Counted from the first letter of the stretch, positions 1 to 7,682 are shown. The stretch is DNA of 64,000 nucleotides from an uncultured Collinsella sp. (GCA_902490325.1 CABUDJ010000001.1:7113-71112); one strand, 5' to 3'. Notes: generated by a model from the sequence alone, not told the origin. A program made the numbers and translations.

Positions 1-262
1 CCCCATGACTATATGAATTGACCTGCTGACTCCAATGAAGATTGGAGGGTAACGGCCAGGGGTGACGGCCCAGCGAGTGTTATTTTGCGAGCTAGGCGCA
101 TCGAAAGCGACCTTTCGTGGTATAAACTACTTGCCGGAAGCCGCGGCTTTCAGAGTACGGCTTACGTGTACGTTTAACCTCCGTGGGCGACGGGGTGCCG
201 CAAGGCGTAGAATATCGCCCACCTGTAGGGACCTGCAGCGATGCGGGCCCCGCTTCGTATGA
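1..262 (+). ncRNA. candidate structured RNA upstream of a ToxN/AbiQ-like gene
   Basis: No convincing protein is encoded here, but the stretch is packed with short helices. CCAAT/ATTGG pair around 32-46. CGAAAG (102-107) pairs with CTTTCG (112-117). An eight-base-pair stem GTGGGCGA (183-190)/TCGCCCAC (215-222) encloses GCC-GCAA-GGC (197-206), a GNRA tetraloop hairpin. CTGTAG (223-228) pairs with CTGCAG (233-238). The folded part ends about 15 bases before the toxin-like start at 277. In type III toxin-antitoxin systems the antitoxin is an RNA just upstream of the nuclease gene, but there it is usually a tandem repeat, which I do not see. A raiA-type or other large non-coding RNA is an alternative. 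The left end may be cut by the window edge. Confidence 0.45.
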
Positions 263-276
263 AGGGGGTGTAACCG

Positions 277-725
277 ATGAAGATCGTATCCATCCCCAGG
301 ATTTCTTCGACCTCGTCGATGGCGACCGCGAGCTCATGCTTAAGCACAATCGCCCCTGCATCGTGGTGGTGAGGCTGCGTTCCCGTGGAAAGCGCAGGGA
401 CTTCGCCGTGCCGCTGCGTTCCAACATCGCCCCCAACGTGCCCAAAGACCAGTGCTTTGCGTTGCCGCCCCGCCCCACGACGCGCCCCGGCTGCCGCCAC
501 GGCATCCACTACATCAAGATGTTCCCCATAACCAAGGCCTACCAGCGCCGCTTCAGGACCGAGGGCTCGGCCTACTACGAGACGCTCCAGCGCATCATCG
601 ACGGCAACACCAAGCGCATTGTCTCCGAGTGCCAGGCATACCTCGACCGCTACGAGCGCGAGGGAAGGCCTCGCTTTGCCGTCGACATCGACCGCATCGT
701 GGGGCTGCTGGAGGGCGAGAAGTAG
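277..725 (+). pseudogene. ToxN/AbiQ-like endoribonuclease toxin, frameshifted near the N-terminus
   Basis: The ATG at 277 follows GGGGG and encodes MKIVSIP, the kind of opening seen in ToxN/AbiQ-like proteins (type III toxin family). The rest of the protein (QDFFDLVDGDRELM onward) lies in another frame. One extra C in the CCCC run at 294-297 would join them into about 149 residues. The body carries the features I associate with the family: NRPCIVVVRL, then AVPLRSNI, then PPRPTTRPG with a nearby HGIHYIKMFPI. These proteins cut RNA and are held inactive by an upstream RNA. The gene is therefore either a recently inactivated toxin or a homopolymer sequencing error. It sits alone between the candidate RNA and a terminator. 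Family call is from remembered motifs, moderately sure. Confidence 0.6.
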
Positions 726-749
726 GGCACCTCGGCTCAGTCTCGAGCC

Positions 750-772
750 ATGCGGAGTCGCTCCGCATTTTT
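750..772 (+). terminator. Rho-independent terminator
   Basis: ATGCGGAG (750-757) and CTCCGCAT (761-768) form a perfect eight-base-pair stem with a three-base loop, followed by TTTTT. It lies 25 bases after the toxin-like gene stop and closes that unit. Confidence 0.85.
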
Positions 773-1259
773 GAACGCCGCGTGTGCGTCCCAAATACTT
801 GAGAAACAAGCTGTGAAGTGCGGTGGCGCGCCCGTGCCCGTGTACAGCCATCGCCATCAGCGTCTGCGGTGCGCTACGATATCAGGTTGATTTTCAATCT
901 CAACGCAACAGTCTGAGCGTACCCCGCGTTTCCGCAGCTAGCGCAACGCGGAAATAGCTCACGGCGCCTGGCCGCCGCCCCGTTTCCGCAGGTGGAGAGG
1001 CTATGGAGGCCGGTGCCCCCATGCCGCCTCCGCATGCTCCGCCAGCCCGCCGCGCAGCCGTTCCGGACTCAGCGCAACGGGCCCTCCGGCCCATGTCCCG
1101 GCCCGACGCCTACCCCGTCAGCGGTCCCTCGCCCCTCGCGGCCCTGGCCCTGTCGATGCAGCCGGGCGTGAGGTCGAGCTCGCCGGGCGCCAGCTCCTCT
1201 ATCCCGAACACCCCATAGTCTTTCTGGGATAATGGCGTTATCGAGAAAGTGGGTGGGAA
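773..1259. other. gene-poor GC-rich spacer with a Fur-like box
   Basis: I see no supported gene in these 490 bases. The dyad TGATTTTCAATCTCA (888-902) agrees with 11 of the 14 fixed positions of the Fur 7-1-7 consensus on the reverse strand, but nothing iron-related is adjacent. GTTTCCGCAG occurs twice (928-937 and 982-991), and CCGCGTT (924-930) is repeated inverted at 945-951. The open frame around 1003-1218 has low-complexity Ala/Pro/Arg composition and looks like a GC-rich artefact. Confidence 0.4.
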
Positions 1260-2939
1260 ATGGATTGCCAGTCTCTGTACGACGAGTTCGCGGACAAGGC
1301 GTTGGCGGACATCAAGCTATCGAAGAAGTTCGCAGGCGTCAATGAGTTCAACAGCGGATTCCTTTTTGGAACCGATGATTGCAATTGCGCAAGCATGAAG
1401 CAGATGCAGCGAAACTGGGCTGCAGCGGCGCCTGGCCTATTCGCTGACTTTGCAAGGAAGCTGGCATCTGGGCATTCCATCGAAACCTTCGACCTGCCAT
1501 CCACGTCAAGATGGAAGAACGCCGGCTTCGGTTACATTGCGGACGGGGGGAAGCATGCATGCGTCATGCTGTGGCCAAGCATCGACCATAGCCCGCTTAA
1601 CCACACTAAGAGCAACTCCATGTTCTGGGCGTTCGAGTTGGTGGAGAACGGGGAGGTTGACGACGTCTACCTTGTATGGCTTGCGGATGAGGCCAACGTC
1701 AAGCTCCGCGAGAGTCTCGGCTACTGGTACGAGTCTTTCTCTCCGCGCGGCGTCAAGCACGTCTCTGCAACAGATTGGTTCGAGAGGACTTTCGGAAAGG
1801 AAGAGGCCGACCGTTTGACCGACGTGGCTGGCAGGGTGAGAACGGAGGGTCGACTTGTCCAGGGGTTCACGGTTGTTGCCCTGCCCACCGAGCATGAGCT
1901 CGGCTCCTTCAGACGAGAGCTCCTTCACGACTACGAGGCGATCGAGCTTCCTCTTATCAGGTACCGTCTGATGGGAAGAGGGATGTCGGAGCGCGACATC
2001 GATATCTTGGCGCGCAACATTCAGCGCAAAGATCTGTTCGAAATACTCTTCGGGCAAGCCAGCTTCGCCGTCAGCTTTCTGTCGTCAGAGTGGCGCTACA
2101 GGCTCAACACCCTCTCCGAGAATGTCGAGCAGACCGGGACGGTCGCTGGCTACATCAAGGCGATAGAGCAGATGATGTTCGACCTTCTTCCGCTTTGGGC
2201 GAACAGGGACTACAAGGTGGCGTTTGGCGCCGTAAAGGCCTGGAACCCTGCCGTCCCGCTCACCTCAGCCCTCCTGGCGGAGAAGGACAAAGAGGCAACG
2301 TTGGGCCCGCTTGCCTATCTATTTGCAAGCAACCAGCACAAATACTTCAACGTGCGCATCTACGATCCTGAGATTGATTACAAGTCCTTTCGCGAGCTCC
2401 TGTTCGGGCGGCTGCGGTCGTTCATGGACGACACCCGCAATGGGAAGCTCCATAAGTCCAACTTCTACGACCTGGGCAAGGTTAGGGAAATCAGGGACGA
2501 GGTTCTTGATATCATGTTCATGCTGCTCGGCGGCCTACGGCTCGACGAAGAACAGCTCAAGTATCTTGACGGCATGAGAGCCCAGGGCGAATCGAGCCCC
2601 GACGACCTCGCGGAGATGGCAAAGGTCCTCAATGAGGGACTCGATGGTTTAACCGTCAGCTCAATCGAGAGCGCGCATCTCATCGCTATAGAGCATCATG
2701 ACGACACCCACCTCTGGTCCATCGCCCTGTCGATAATGGGTGACGGGATCGACATCCATAACTCCTACTACTACTCTCCGCTGCGCGGGCTGTCGCAGGA
2801 TGAAGAGCTGGAAAACATTGATCGCCTATTCAGAAGGTACCGCTCGGAAAGGTGCGCCTCTGATGCCCTTGCAGAGGTTCTGACCGAGTACGTCGTCTTT
2901 AGCGTTAAATCCAAGCCGTTTCATGTCCCTTTGCAATAG
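1260..2939 (+). CDS. uncharacterised 559-residue cytoplasmic protein
   Basis: I do not recognise this family. The ATG at 1260 is preceded by AAAGTGGGTGGGAA, a weak ribosome site. There is no signal peptide or membrane segment. The protein is acidic, with many Trp/Tyr residues in the first 190 positions and mostly helical-looking segments after that. A Cys pair (DCNCAS, near residue 40) and a His/Asp cluster (EHHDDTHLW, near residue 480) are the only motif-like patches. It converges on a WYL-domain regulator, and the two 3' ends overlap by 35 bases. WYL regulators often accompany defence or stress modules, so a role in such a module is possible but is only a guess from context. Confidence 0.75.
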   Translation: MDCQSLYDEFADKALADIKLSKKFAGVNEFNSGFLFGTDDCNCASMKQMQRNWAAAAPGLFADFARKLASGHSIETFDLPSTSRWKNAGFGYIADGGKHACVMLWPSIDHSPLNHTKSNSMFWAFELVENGEVDDVYLVWLADEANVKLRESLGYWYESFSPRGVKHVSATDWFERTFGKEEADRLTDVAGRVRTEGRLVQGFTVVALPTEHELGSFRRELLHDYEAIELPLIRYRLMGRGMSERDIDILARNIQRKDLFEILFGQASFAVSFLSSEWRYRLNTLSENVEQTGTVAGYIKAIEQMMFDLLPLWANRDYKVAFGAVKAWNPAVPLTSALLAEKDKEATLGPLAYLFASNQHKYFNVRIYDPEIDYKSFRELLFGRLRSFMDDTRNGKLHKSNFYDLGKVREIRDEVLDIMFMLLGGLRLDEEQLKYLDGMRAQGESSPDDLAEMAKVLNEGLDGLTVSSIESAHLIAIEHHDDTHLWSIALSIMGDGIDIHNSYYYSPLRGLSQDEELENIDRLFRRYRSERCASDALAEVLTEYVVFSVKSKPFHVPLQ

Positions 2940-4104
2940 CATCTCGCTCGGCTCCCAGAGCGCTTTCAAGCATGGAGATATAGCCCTCGTGCGCCGCCTC
3001 GTAATCTTCGACGAACTGCCGAAGCGTATCGGCGCTGCATGACGAAAGGCCTCGAAAGGTCCTGGCCCAGGTGAGGCCTTTCGGCTTTGCAAGGAAAACG
3101 CCTCCTCCCATACCGAAAAGCCAACGGTAGAGGGTTGGAGACAGCTGCGTCCTCACGCAGGCGTAGCCATGGGGATTGCCGGCATCGTCCTCGGAGACGT
3201 GCGAAAAAACCAAGTCGTGGCCGAACCTGTCGTAGGCATATTGGGCGCAACGCCCCTCGACTTTGAGGAAAAGCGTCCTGCTGGTCCCGTCGCCGTACAT
3301 GTCAATCCGCTCTCGGACGTCGGCGGCCACCCTTCTCCTAAGCTCGTCAACCCTGCCGGGGTTGCGGAGCTTCTTCCCCGATACCATCGCGTTCGTCATA
3401 TGGTCCAGCCTGCGGAAAAAGGGTTCGCCCTCGGGAACCTTGTCAGTTGTCACGCAGGTCTCAAGATAGTAGTGTCCGAAGCTGTAGACGAGGCAAACGG
3501 GGTCTTCGGACGAGATCTGGCGGTCAATCAGCTCATCCCCGTTCATCAAGTGGCGGCGATAACGGAAGCAGAGCTGTTCGTTGTTGCGAATCGCGGAGGA
3601 GGCGGCGACCATCGCCGCAAGTGCGTTCATGCCCTCATGGGTTTCGCGCTCATCGACAAAGATCGATTCGACCATCTCTTCCAGCTCACGGTCGGACATG
3701 ATTTCCTCGAGCTTCGCGCAAAGGCGAGCGCGCTGCTCCTCATTGACGAACTTGCTCGTTCTCACCATGCCCATCAGGAGCGAAGAGTCATGCGATGAAA
3801 AGGGCTTTGCCGCGCAGCGGTACCCGGTTTTCTCGCCCCGCCCGGGCTTTATGACTTCGGCTCCGAAGGGGCTGCATGATGCCAAAGCGTCGAGATCGGC
3901 GCGGACGGAGTTTTCGGCCACATTGCTCCCCGACAGTCGCGAGAGAACCCGAGCTATTTCCTGCGAGGTGAGTCCCTCGTTCTCGTCGGTGAAATCGCAT
4001 AGCAGGCGCGCGACTGCCAGCAAGCGCTGTCGCGTTCCGCTCTCAATCGTGCCGCATCTCTCGAGAAAAGCCGCTATCTCAATGTCCGTCAGCTTCCTCG
4101 ACAT
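2905..4104 (-). CDS. HTH/WYL-domain transcriptional regulator
   Basis: A 399-residue DNA-binding regulator. Residues about 10-80 form a winged-helix-like region (LTSQEIARVLSRLSG followed by VRADLDAL). Residues about 170-225 match a WYL ligand-sensing domain: FRYRRHLMNGDEL, then PVCLVYSFGHYYLET, where YYL stands in for the name-giving WYL. The C-terminal region resembles the WCX extension of such proteins. I place the start at 4104 because GAGGAAACC precedes that ATG; an in-frame ATG nine codons upstream has no ribosome site. A TACAAT hexamer lies about 50 bases upstream. Its 3' end overlaps the 559-residue gene, so the two transcripts are antisense to each other at their ends. Confidence 0.8.
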   Translation of the reverse strand: MSRKLTDIEIAAFLERCGTIESGTRQRLLAVARLLCDFTDENEGLTSQEIARVLSRLSGSNVAENSVRADLDALASCSPFGAEVIKPGRGEKTGYRCAAKPFSSHDSSLLMGMVRTSKFVNEEQRARLCAKLEEIMSDRELEEMVESIFVDERETHEGMNALAAMVAASSAIRNNEQLCFRYRRHLMNGDELIDRQISSEDPVCLVYSFGHYYLETCVTTDKVPEGEPFFRRLDHMTNAMVSGKKLRNPGRVDELRRRVAADVRERIDMYGDGTSRTLFLKVEGRCAQYAYDRFGHDLVFSHVSEDDAGNPHGYACVRTQLSPTLYRWLFGMGGGVFLAKPKGLTWARTFRGLSSCSADTLRQFVEDYEAAHEGYISMLESALGAERDAIAKGHETAWI

Positions 4105-4223
4105 GGTTTCCTCGTTTCTATTGAATGACATTAAATATTGTAGGTCATTAGAGCGTCTGCATTCGAACGGCAGGGCTCTTATTCGAGAAACTGTCCTCAG
4201 TAAAACCCGTAGAGGAGGAACTG

Positions 4224-4394
4224 ATGACCGACAAGAGCCGTTTGGAAGATAAGCACTTCGAAAAGGCGGGAAGTGGCCGCGACATGGACACGTGGTTCTT
4301 CAGGTTGATGGCCGCCGCCGTGACGTGCATGACCGTGGCGCTCCTCGCTGGAATGGCATGCCACATCGCCCTCACGCTCAAGCTGCTCGCCTAG
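4224..4394 (+). CDS. small single-pass membrane protein (56 residues)
   Basis: A strong AGAGGAGGAA ribosome site precedes the ATG. The predicted protein has a charged N-terminus (MTDKSRLEDKHFEKAG) and one hydrophobic helix (about residues 26-55, MAAAVTCMTVALLAGMAC). It ends 24 bases before the next small membrane gene, which suggests one transcript divergent from the WYL regulator. No family recognised. Holin-like or peptide-toxin roles are possible but untested. Confidence 0.6.
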   Translation: MTDKSRLEDKHFEKAGSGRDMDTWFFRLMAAAVTCMTVALLAGMACHIALTLKLLA

Positions 4395-4418
4395 ACTAAC
4401 CCCACGAAAGGAACGACC

Positions 4419-4649
4419 ATGGACAGCAAGAACATCGCAAAGGCCGCCACCGAGCTCGTCGACTCGCCCGAGGGTGCGCTGAAGACCGTCAGGGAAGCCA
4501 TCGGGTACGCGCTCGAGGTCAACCCAACGAAGGAGCAGGCCGCCATTGCGGTCGCCGCGCTGATGGCGTCGGTCGCCTTCTATGCGATCAAGAAGAACTA
4601 CAGTTTCGCATACGACAAGCTGTCGTTCACCGCGCCGTCGGCCGGGTAG
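4419..4649 (+). CDS. small membrane-associated protein (76 residues)
   Basis: CGAAAGGAACGACC provides a ribosome site before ATG 4419. The first half is helical and charged (MDSKNIAKAATELVDSPEG), followed by a hydrophobic segment (AAIAVAALMASVAFYAI, residues about 42-58) and a Lys/Tyr-rich tail. It is the second gene of a two-gene unit with the 56-residue protein and is followed at once by a terminator. Function unknown. Confidence 0.65.
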   Translation: MDSKNIAKAATELVDSPEGALKTVREAIGYALEVNPTKEQAAIAVAALMASVAFYAIKKNYSFAYDKLSFTAPSAG

Positions 4650-4674
4650 TGCGAGCGAGGGAAACGCCCAGAAG

Positions 4675-4710
4675 GAGGGCCGGAGCCATAGGCCCCGGCC
4701 CTCTCTCGTT
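4675..4710 (+). terminator. terminator hairpin after the small membrane genes
   Basis: GAGGGCCGG-A-GCC (4675-4687) pairs with GGC-C-CCGGCCCTC (4691-4703) around an ATA loop. The following TCTCGTTTG is only weakly T-rich. Position after the two-gene unit and before a convergent MerR gene supports termination. Confidence 0.7.
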
Positions 4711-4766
4711 TGCACTCCTACCCCGAACAGGACTCCTCGCCGAAGCCCCTTGAGCATCGGGCGCCA

Positions 4767-5207
4767 CTATCGAGCGTGCGCGTTTTCGTAGGCCTCTTTG
4801 ATTTCTTCTGGCAAGCCATCGGGAATCAGTGCCTTAAGCCTGTCCTCGCCGCCATCTTGCATCGCCTGTTCGTAGTACCAGCATTTGAACTTCAGCATGT
4901 CCAGCGCACGGTTCATCTTCGCGATCTCCGACTCCATGTGGGCCTTCCGGTCCTCGAACATGGCCTTGCGCTGGGGGTATGTAGATGGGCCTTCCGCACA
5001 CCATTCCATGAACAGCCGGATGTCCTTGATCTCCATCCCCGCCTTCTTTAGGCATTCGATGACCCGAAGCGCCTCGAGTTCCCTGTCGCCGAATTGGCGA
5101 ATGCCGGACGCTCGCTCCAATCCTGGAAACAGTCCCTGCTTGTCGTAATATCGCAGCGTTGAAGCGGGCAAACCGAACATCTCCGACACCTGGCCGATTG
5201 TGTACAT
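4767..5207 (-). CDS. MerR-family transcriptional regulator
   Basis: 146 residues with the MerR N-terminal winged helix (MYTIGQVSEMFGLPASTLRYYD), followed by the long dimerisation coiled coil (about residues 80-120). There are scattered Cys (CAEGP, CWYYE) but no clear metal-binding C-terminal motif, so the inducer is more likely organic or redox than a metal. The gene diverges from the CMD-cupin gene at 5426, and the intergenic region holds a MerR-type promoter with a 19-base spacer, so this protein most likely controls that gene. Confidence 0.9.
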   Translation of the reverse strand: MYTIGQVSEMFGLPASTLRYYDKQGLFPGLERASGIRQFGDRELEALRVIECLKKAGMEIKDIRLFMEWCAEGPSTYPQRKAMFEDRKAHMESEIAKMNRALDMLKFKCWYYEQAMQDGGEDRLKALIPDGLPEEIKEAYENAHAR

Positions 5208-5238
5208 GGCTCCTCCGAATAGATCTCGATTTCATTCC

Positions 5239-5269
5239 TTGACCTAAAGTCAGGTTTAGGTACTACCTT
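5239..5269 (+). promoter_or_regulatory. MerR-type promoter and operator
   Basis: -35 TTGACC (5239-5244) and -10 TACCTT (5264-5269) are separated by 19 bases, the over-long spacing MerR activators correct by twisting DNA. The spacer holds the dyad ACCTAAA (5242-5248)/TTTAGGT (5255-5261). It fires towards the CMD-cupin gene. Confidence 0.75.
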
Positions 5270-5425
5270 CATTCTCGTCAATGCAAATCGGAGGTGCAAG
5301 AGGTGTCCGTAATCGCCGGGCATCCCGCTCTGGAGCAGGCGCAACGAATGGGCATGGAAATCTAGGCGCGGCTTAGCTGCGCGAAAGCAGTTTGTACTCA
5401 AAACCATCGGCAGGAGGAATCAAAC
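5270..5425 (+). other. 150-base leader of the CMD-cupin gene
   Basis: From the MerR promoter to ATG 5426 there is an unusually long leader. A short open frame with a GTG start (about 5299-5370, ending VIAGHPALEQAQRMGMEI) lies in it behind AATCGGAGG. It may be a remnant or a leader peptide. No clear terminator is seen. Confidence 0.35.
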
Positions 5426-6190
5426 ATGACGATTAAGCAGACGGCGGGCAGAGATGCCCTGGGGGAGTTCGCTCCCAAATTCGCACGGCTCAATGACGAC
5501 GTGCTGTTCGGCGAGGTATGGAGCCGGGAGGGCGAGCTCTCCTTGCGCGACCGCAGCGTGGTGACGGTGGTGGCCCTAATGGCGCAGGGACTGACGGACT
5601 CTTCGTTCAAATATCACCTGACGTCCGCGAAGAACAACGGCGTGACCAGGGCGGAGATAGCGGAAATCCTTACGCACGCGGCGTTTTACGCGGGTTGGCC
5701 CAAGGCATGGGCGGCCTTCCGCATGGCGAAGGAGGTCTGGGTGGACGACGATGCCGCCGACGCAAAGGCTCAGCACCAAAACGAGATGGCCTTTCCCATC
5801 GGTGCCCCCAACGACGCGTTCGCGAAGTACTTCATCGGGCAAAGCTACCTCGCGCCCCTTTCCACCGAGCAGGTCGGCGTCTGCAACGTGACGTTCGAGC
5901 CCGGCTGCCGCAACAACTGGCACGTCCATCACGCCAAAAGCGGCGGCGGGCAGATCCTCGTCTGCGTGGCTGGCCGAGGGTTTTACCAGGAATGGGGAAA
6001 GCCGGCACAGGAGCTGCACCCGGGCGACGTGGTCAACATCGCCCCGGGGGTGAAGCATTGGCACGGAGCCGCGCCCGACAGCTGGTTCTCCCATCTCGCG
6101 CTTGAGGTTCCGGGCGAGGAGACCTCCAACGAGTGGCTGGAGCCCGTGGACGACGAGGGATATCTCAAAGCGACTAGCAGGGAGTCTTAA
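5426..6190 (+). CDS. carboxymuconolactone decarboxylase-like/cupin fusion protein
   Basis: 254 residues with two domains. Residues about 15-105 resemble the CMD family (RDRSVVTVVALMAQGLTD; AEILTHAAFYAGWPKAW) but lack the CxxC pair of AhpD, so a peroxidase role is unlikely. Residues about 130-235 are a cupin with metal ligands in NNWHVHHAKSGGGQ and a late His in PGVKHWHG. Such fusions are usually annotated as oxidoreductases acting on small organic substrates, reaction unknown. AGGAGGAATCAAAC precedes the start. It is expressed from the MerR promoter upstream. Confidence 0.85.
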   Translation: MTIKQTAGRDALGEFAPKFARLNDDVLFGEVWSREGELSLRDRSVVTVVALMAQGLTDSSFKYHLTSAKNNGVTRAEIAEILTHAAFYAGWPKAWAAFRMAKEVWVDDDAADAKAQHQNEMAFPIGAPNDAFAKYFIGQSYLAPLSTEQVGVCNVTFEPGCRNNWHVHHAKSGGGQILVCVAGRGFYQEWGKPAQELHPGDVVNIAPGVKHWHGAAPDSWFSHLALEVPGEETSNEWLEPVDDEGYLKATSRES

Positions 6191-6307
6191 GCACCGTCAC
6201 CCGTCCGTGCCCCGCTCGAAGGAACGGAGGCGGATGCCATCTGCCAGCGCCCGCCGGCAAACGATGACTATTATCTGCTCTACTCGGATGACGACGCGTA
6301 CGCCCGC

Positions 6308-6553
6308 GTGGCCCAGCGCGTTATCGAGCGCGGCGCGGAGCAGATGGTTCCCTCGATCATGGAGAAGGCCGGGCTTTCGCGCGAGGACGCCTATCTGCTC
6401 TTTGTCCACAACGTTCAGGGAAATCTCGCGGTCAACCGCCTGCTCGGTTGGAGGCGAGGGCCCGAGTTCGCCCACGCCCAGGAGCTGCTCAGCGCCTATT
6501 CCGAAGGGGGCATGCGAGCGGTATCGGCCCCTTGCACACCGATCGCGAATTAG
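6308..6553 (+). CDS. small uncharacterised protein, start uncertain
   Basis: The conserved-looking frame continues upstream of the GTG at 6308 (ANDDYYLLYSDDDAYARV) back to the TAA of the CMD-cupin gene, with which it is in the same frame. No ATG is available in that stretch: the only ATG with a ribosome site (6234, behind GGAACGGAGG) is in another frame. Either translation starts at GTG 6308 or at a rarer codon, or a frameshift has separated the start from the body. The 81-residue body is helical and acidic (VIERGAEQMVPSIMEKAG; DAYLLFVHNVQGNLAVNRLL). Its stop overlaps the convergent cupin gene by four bases. Family not recognised. Confidence 0.5.
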   Translation: MAQRVIERGAEQMVPSIMEKAGLSREDAYLLFVHNVQGNLAVNRLLGWRRGPEFAHAQELLSAYSEGGMRAVSAPCTPIAN

Positions 6554-6909
6554 AACATGATAGCGTCGTCGGCTGTGAAGGCATCAAGGGATCCCTGCTT
6601 GACCTGAATGCAGACGTATGTGATGCCCGAGTCGGATGCGGCGCGGAACTGACGGTGTGCGGCGGGGGAAATGCGCAGCCAGTCGCCGGCTGCAAGCTCG
6701 ATTTCCTCACCGTCGATCGTGACCGAGCCCGAGCCCGAGCCCTCGAGCACGCCATAGATCTCCTCGTTTTCCTTGTGTGTATGGACGAACGGAATGCCAG
6801 CGCCGGCGGGAAGGTTGTTGACGCTCACCTCTGCTCCGGTAAGTCCGAGCACCTCGTGCAGCTCGACGCGGTTCTCGTCGCCGATGTGGGTCTTTGCATA
6901 ATTGGCCAT
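6550..6909 (-). CDS. cupin-domain protein
   Basis: A 119-residue single cupin. The first cupin motif is visible as PFVHTHKENEEIYGVLEGSG with HxH and a Glu four residues on, and the second as AAGDWLRISPAAHRQ with the third His. This is the usual metal site of small cupins; substrate unknown. The start at 6909 is chosen for AGAGGAGCC immediately upstream; longer frames upstream have no ribosome site. It diverges from an HxlR regulator and shares its palindromic operator. Confidence 0.85.
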   Translation of the reverse strand: MANYAKTHIGDENRVELHEVLGLTGAEVSVNNLPAGAGIPFVHTHKENEEIYGVLEGSGSGSVTIDGEEIELAAGDWLRISPAAHRQFRAASDSGITYVCIQVKQGSLDAFTADDAIMF

Positions 6910-6994
6910 AATGGCTCCTCTCTTTGAGGTTGATGTACCTTGCAGGCATCTCCTGCGTGAGCTATATTCAACGCGAAGGCGCATGCAAATACGA

Positions 6995-7020
6995 GTACGC
7001 ACATATTTGTAACTGCGTAC
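6995..7020. promoter_or_regulatory. HxlR-type operator dyad
   Basis: GTACGCA (6995-7001) and TGCGTAC (7014-7020) are a perfect inverted pair separated by 12 bases, midway between the divergent cupin and HxlR genes. HxlR regulators bind such spaced palindromes, so autoregulation plus control of the cupin is inferred. Confidence 0.6.
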
Positions 7021-7064
7021 TTTTTTGTGAAACCGGTATGGTCAAGGAGGTTGGGTCTCCCGTG

Positions 7065-7388
7065 ATGGCGAAAGAGGAACTTCCGGAGTGTCCGGTCGCA
7101 ACGGCGGTAGCGCTCATTGGTGGCAAGTGGAAGCTGCTCATTATCCGTAACTTGCGCGTACGCCCCTGGCGTTTCAACGAGTTGCGCCGCAGCCTTGAGG
7201 GGATCTCTCAGAAGGTGCTTACCGACAGCCTGCGGCAGATGGAGGATGATGGGCTGGTCTTTCGCCATGACTATGGCGAGAATCCTCCCCGCGTTGAGTA
7301 TGGCCTTACCGAGCTCGGCCGCCAGATGATGCCCATCATGGACTCGCTCGCAGACTTCGGCGCTTATTACAAGACGGTCGTTTCGTAG
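7065..7388 (+). CDS. HxlR-family transcriptional regulator
   Basis: 107 residues with the compact HxlR winged helix: PVATAVALIGGKWKLLIIR, RFNELRRSLEGISQKVLTD, then the wing VEYGLTELGRQM. I choose ATG 7065 (AAGGAGG lies 14 bases upstream); starts further up lengthen the family's usual N-terminus. A Cys in ELPECPVA matches the position of the redox-sensing Cys of several HxlR members (for example HypR), suggesting a thiol or quinone signal. Neighbours are a cupin and a flavin reductase. Confidence 0.9.
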   Translation: MAKEELPECPVATAVALIGGKWKLLIIRNLRVRPWRFNELRRSLEGISQKVLTDSLRQMEDDGLVFRHDYGENPPRVEYGLTELGRQMMPIMDSLADFGAYYKTVVS

Positions 7389-7682
7389 CGGACACATCGC
7401 TTAGGAGGCGGAGTACCGCTACGAGGGTGCTGACGAAAACCTGTTACGAATCATCCTTACGATTCCCGTAGCTCATCTTGACCGCGTGCCATTTCAGACA
7501 TGCGACGCTGCTATGGCCCCCTCTTTGATTTTCGACGTTGTATAAGGCAATCGCAATTGTCTTGAGCTTCTTAAGGGAACTTCAACAAGAGATGTGGTCT
7601 GCGGACGATTGAATAACTCCATCTGTTTTGGTTACAACGAAATGTGTGCCGCGCGCCTGCGGCATGAAGGAGGGAGATTTCT
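7389..7682 (+). other. 294-base spacer without a gene
   Basis: No open frame is convincing. AAGGAGGGAGATTTCT just before 7683 is the ribosome site of the flavin reductase. GGTTACAAC near 7631-7639 could form part of its promoter, but no good -35 box stands out. Confidence 0.4.

Noticed and set aside
1..262. tmRNA or RNase P RNA
   Set aside because: No tRNA-like ends or resume frame, and none of the conserved RNase P core sequences are present.
1003..1218. 71-residue Pro/Ala/Arg-rich frame
   Set aside because: No ribosome site or recognisable domain; composition follows local GC content.
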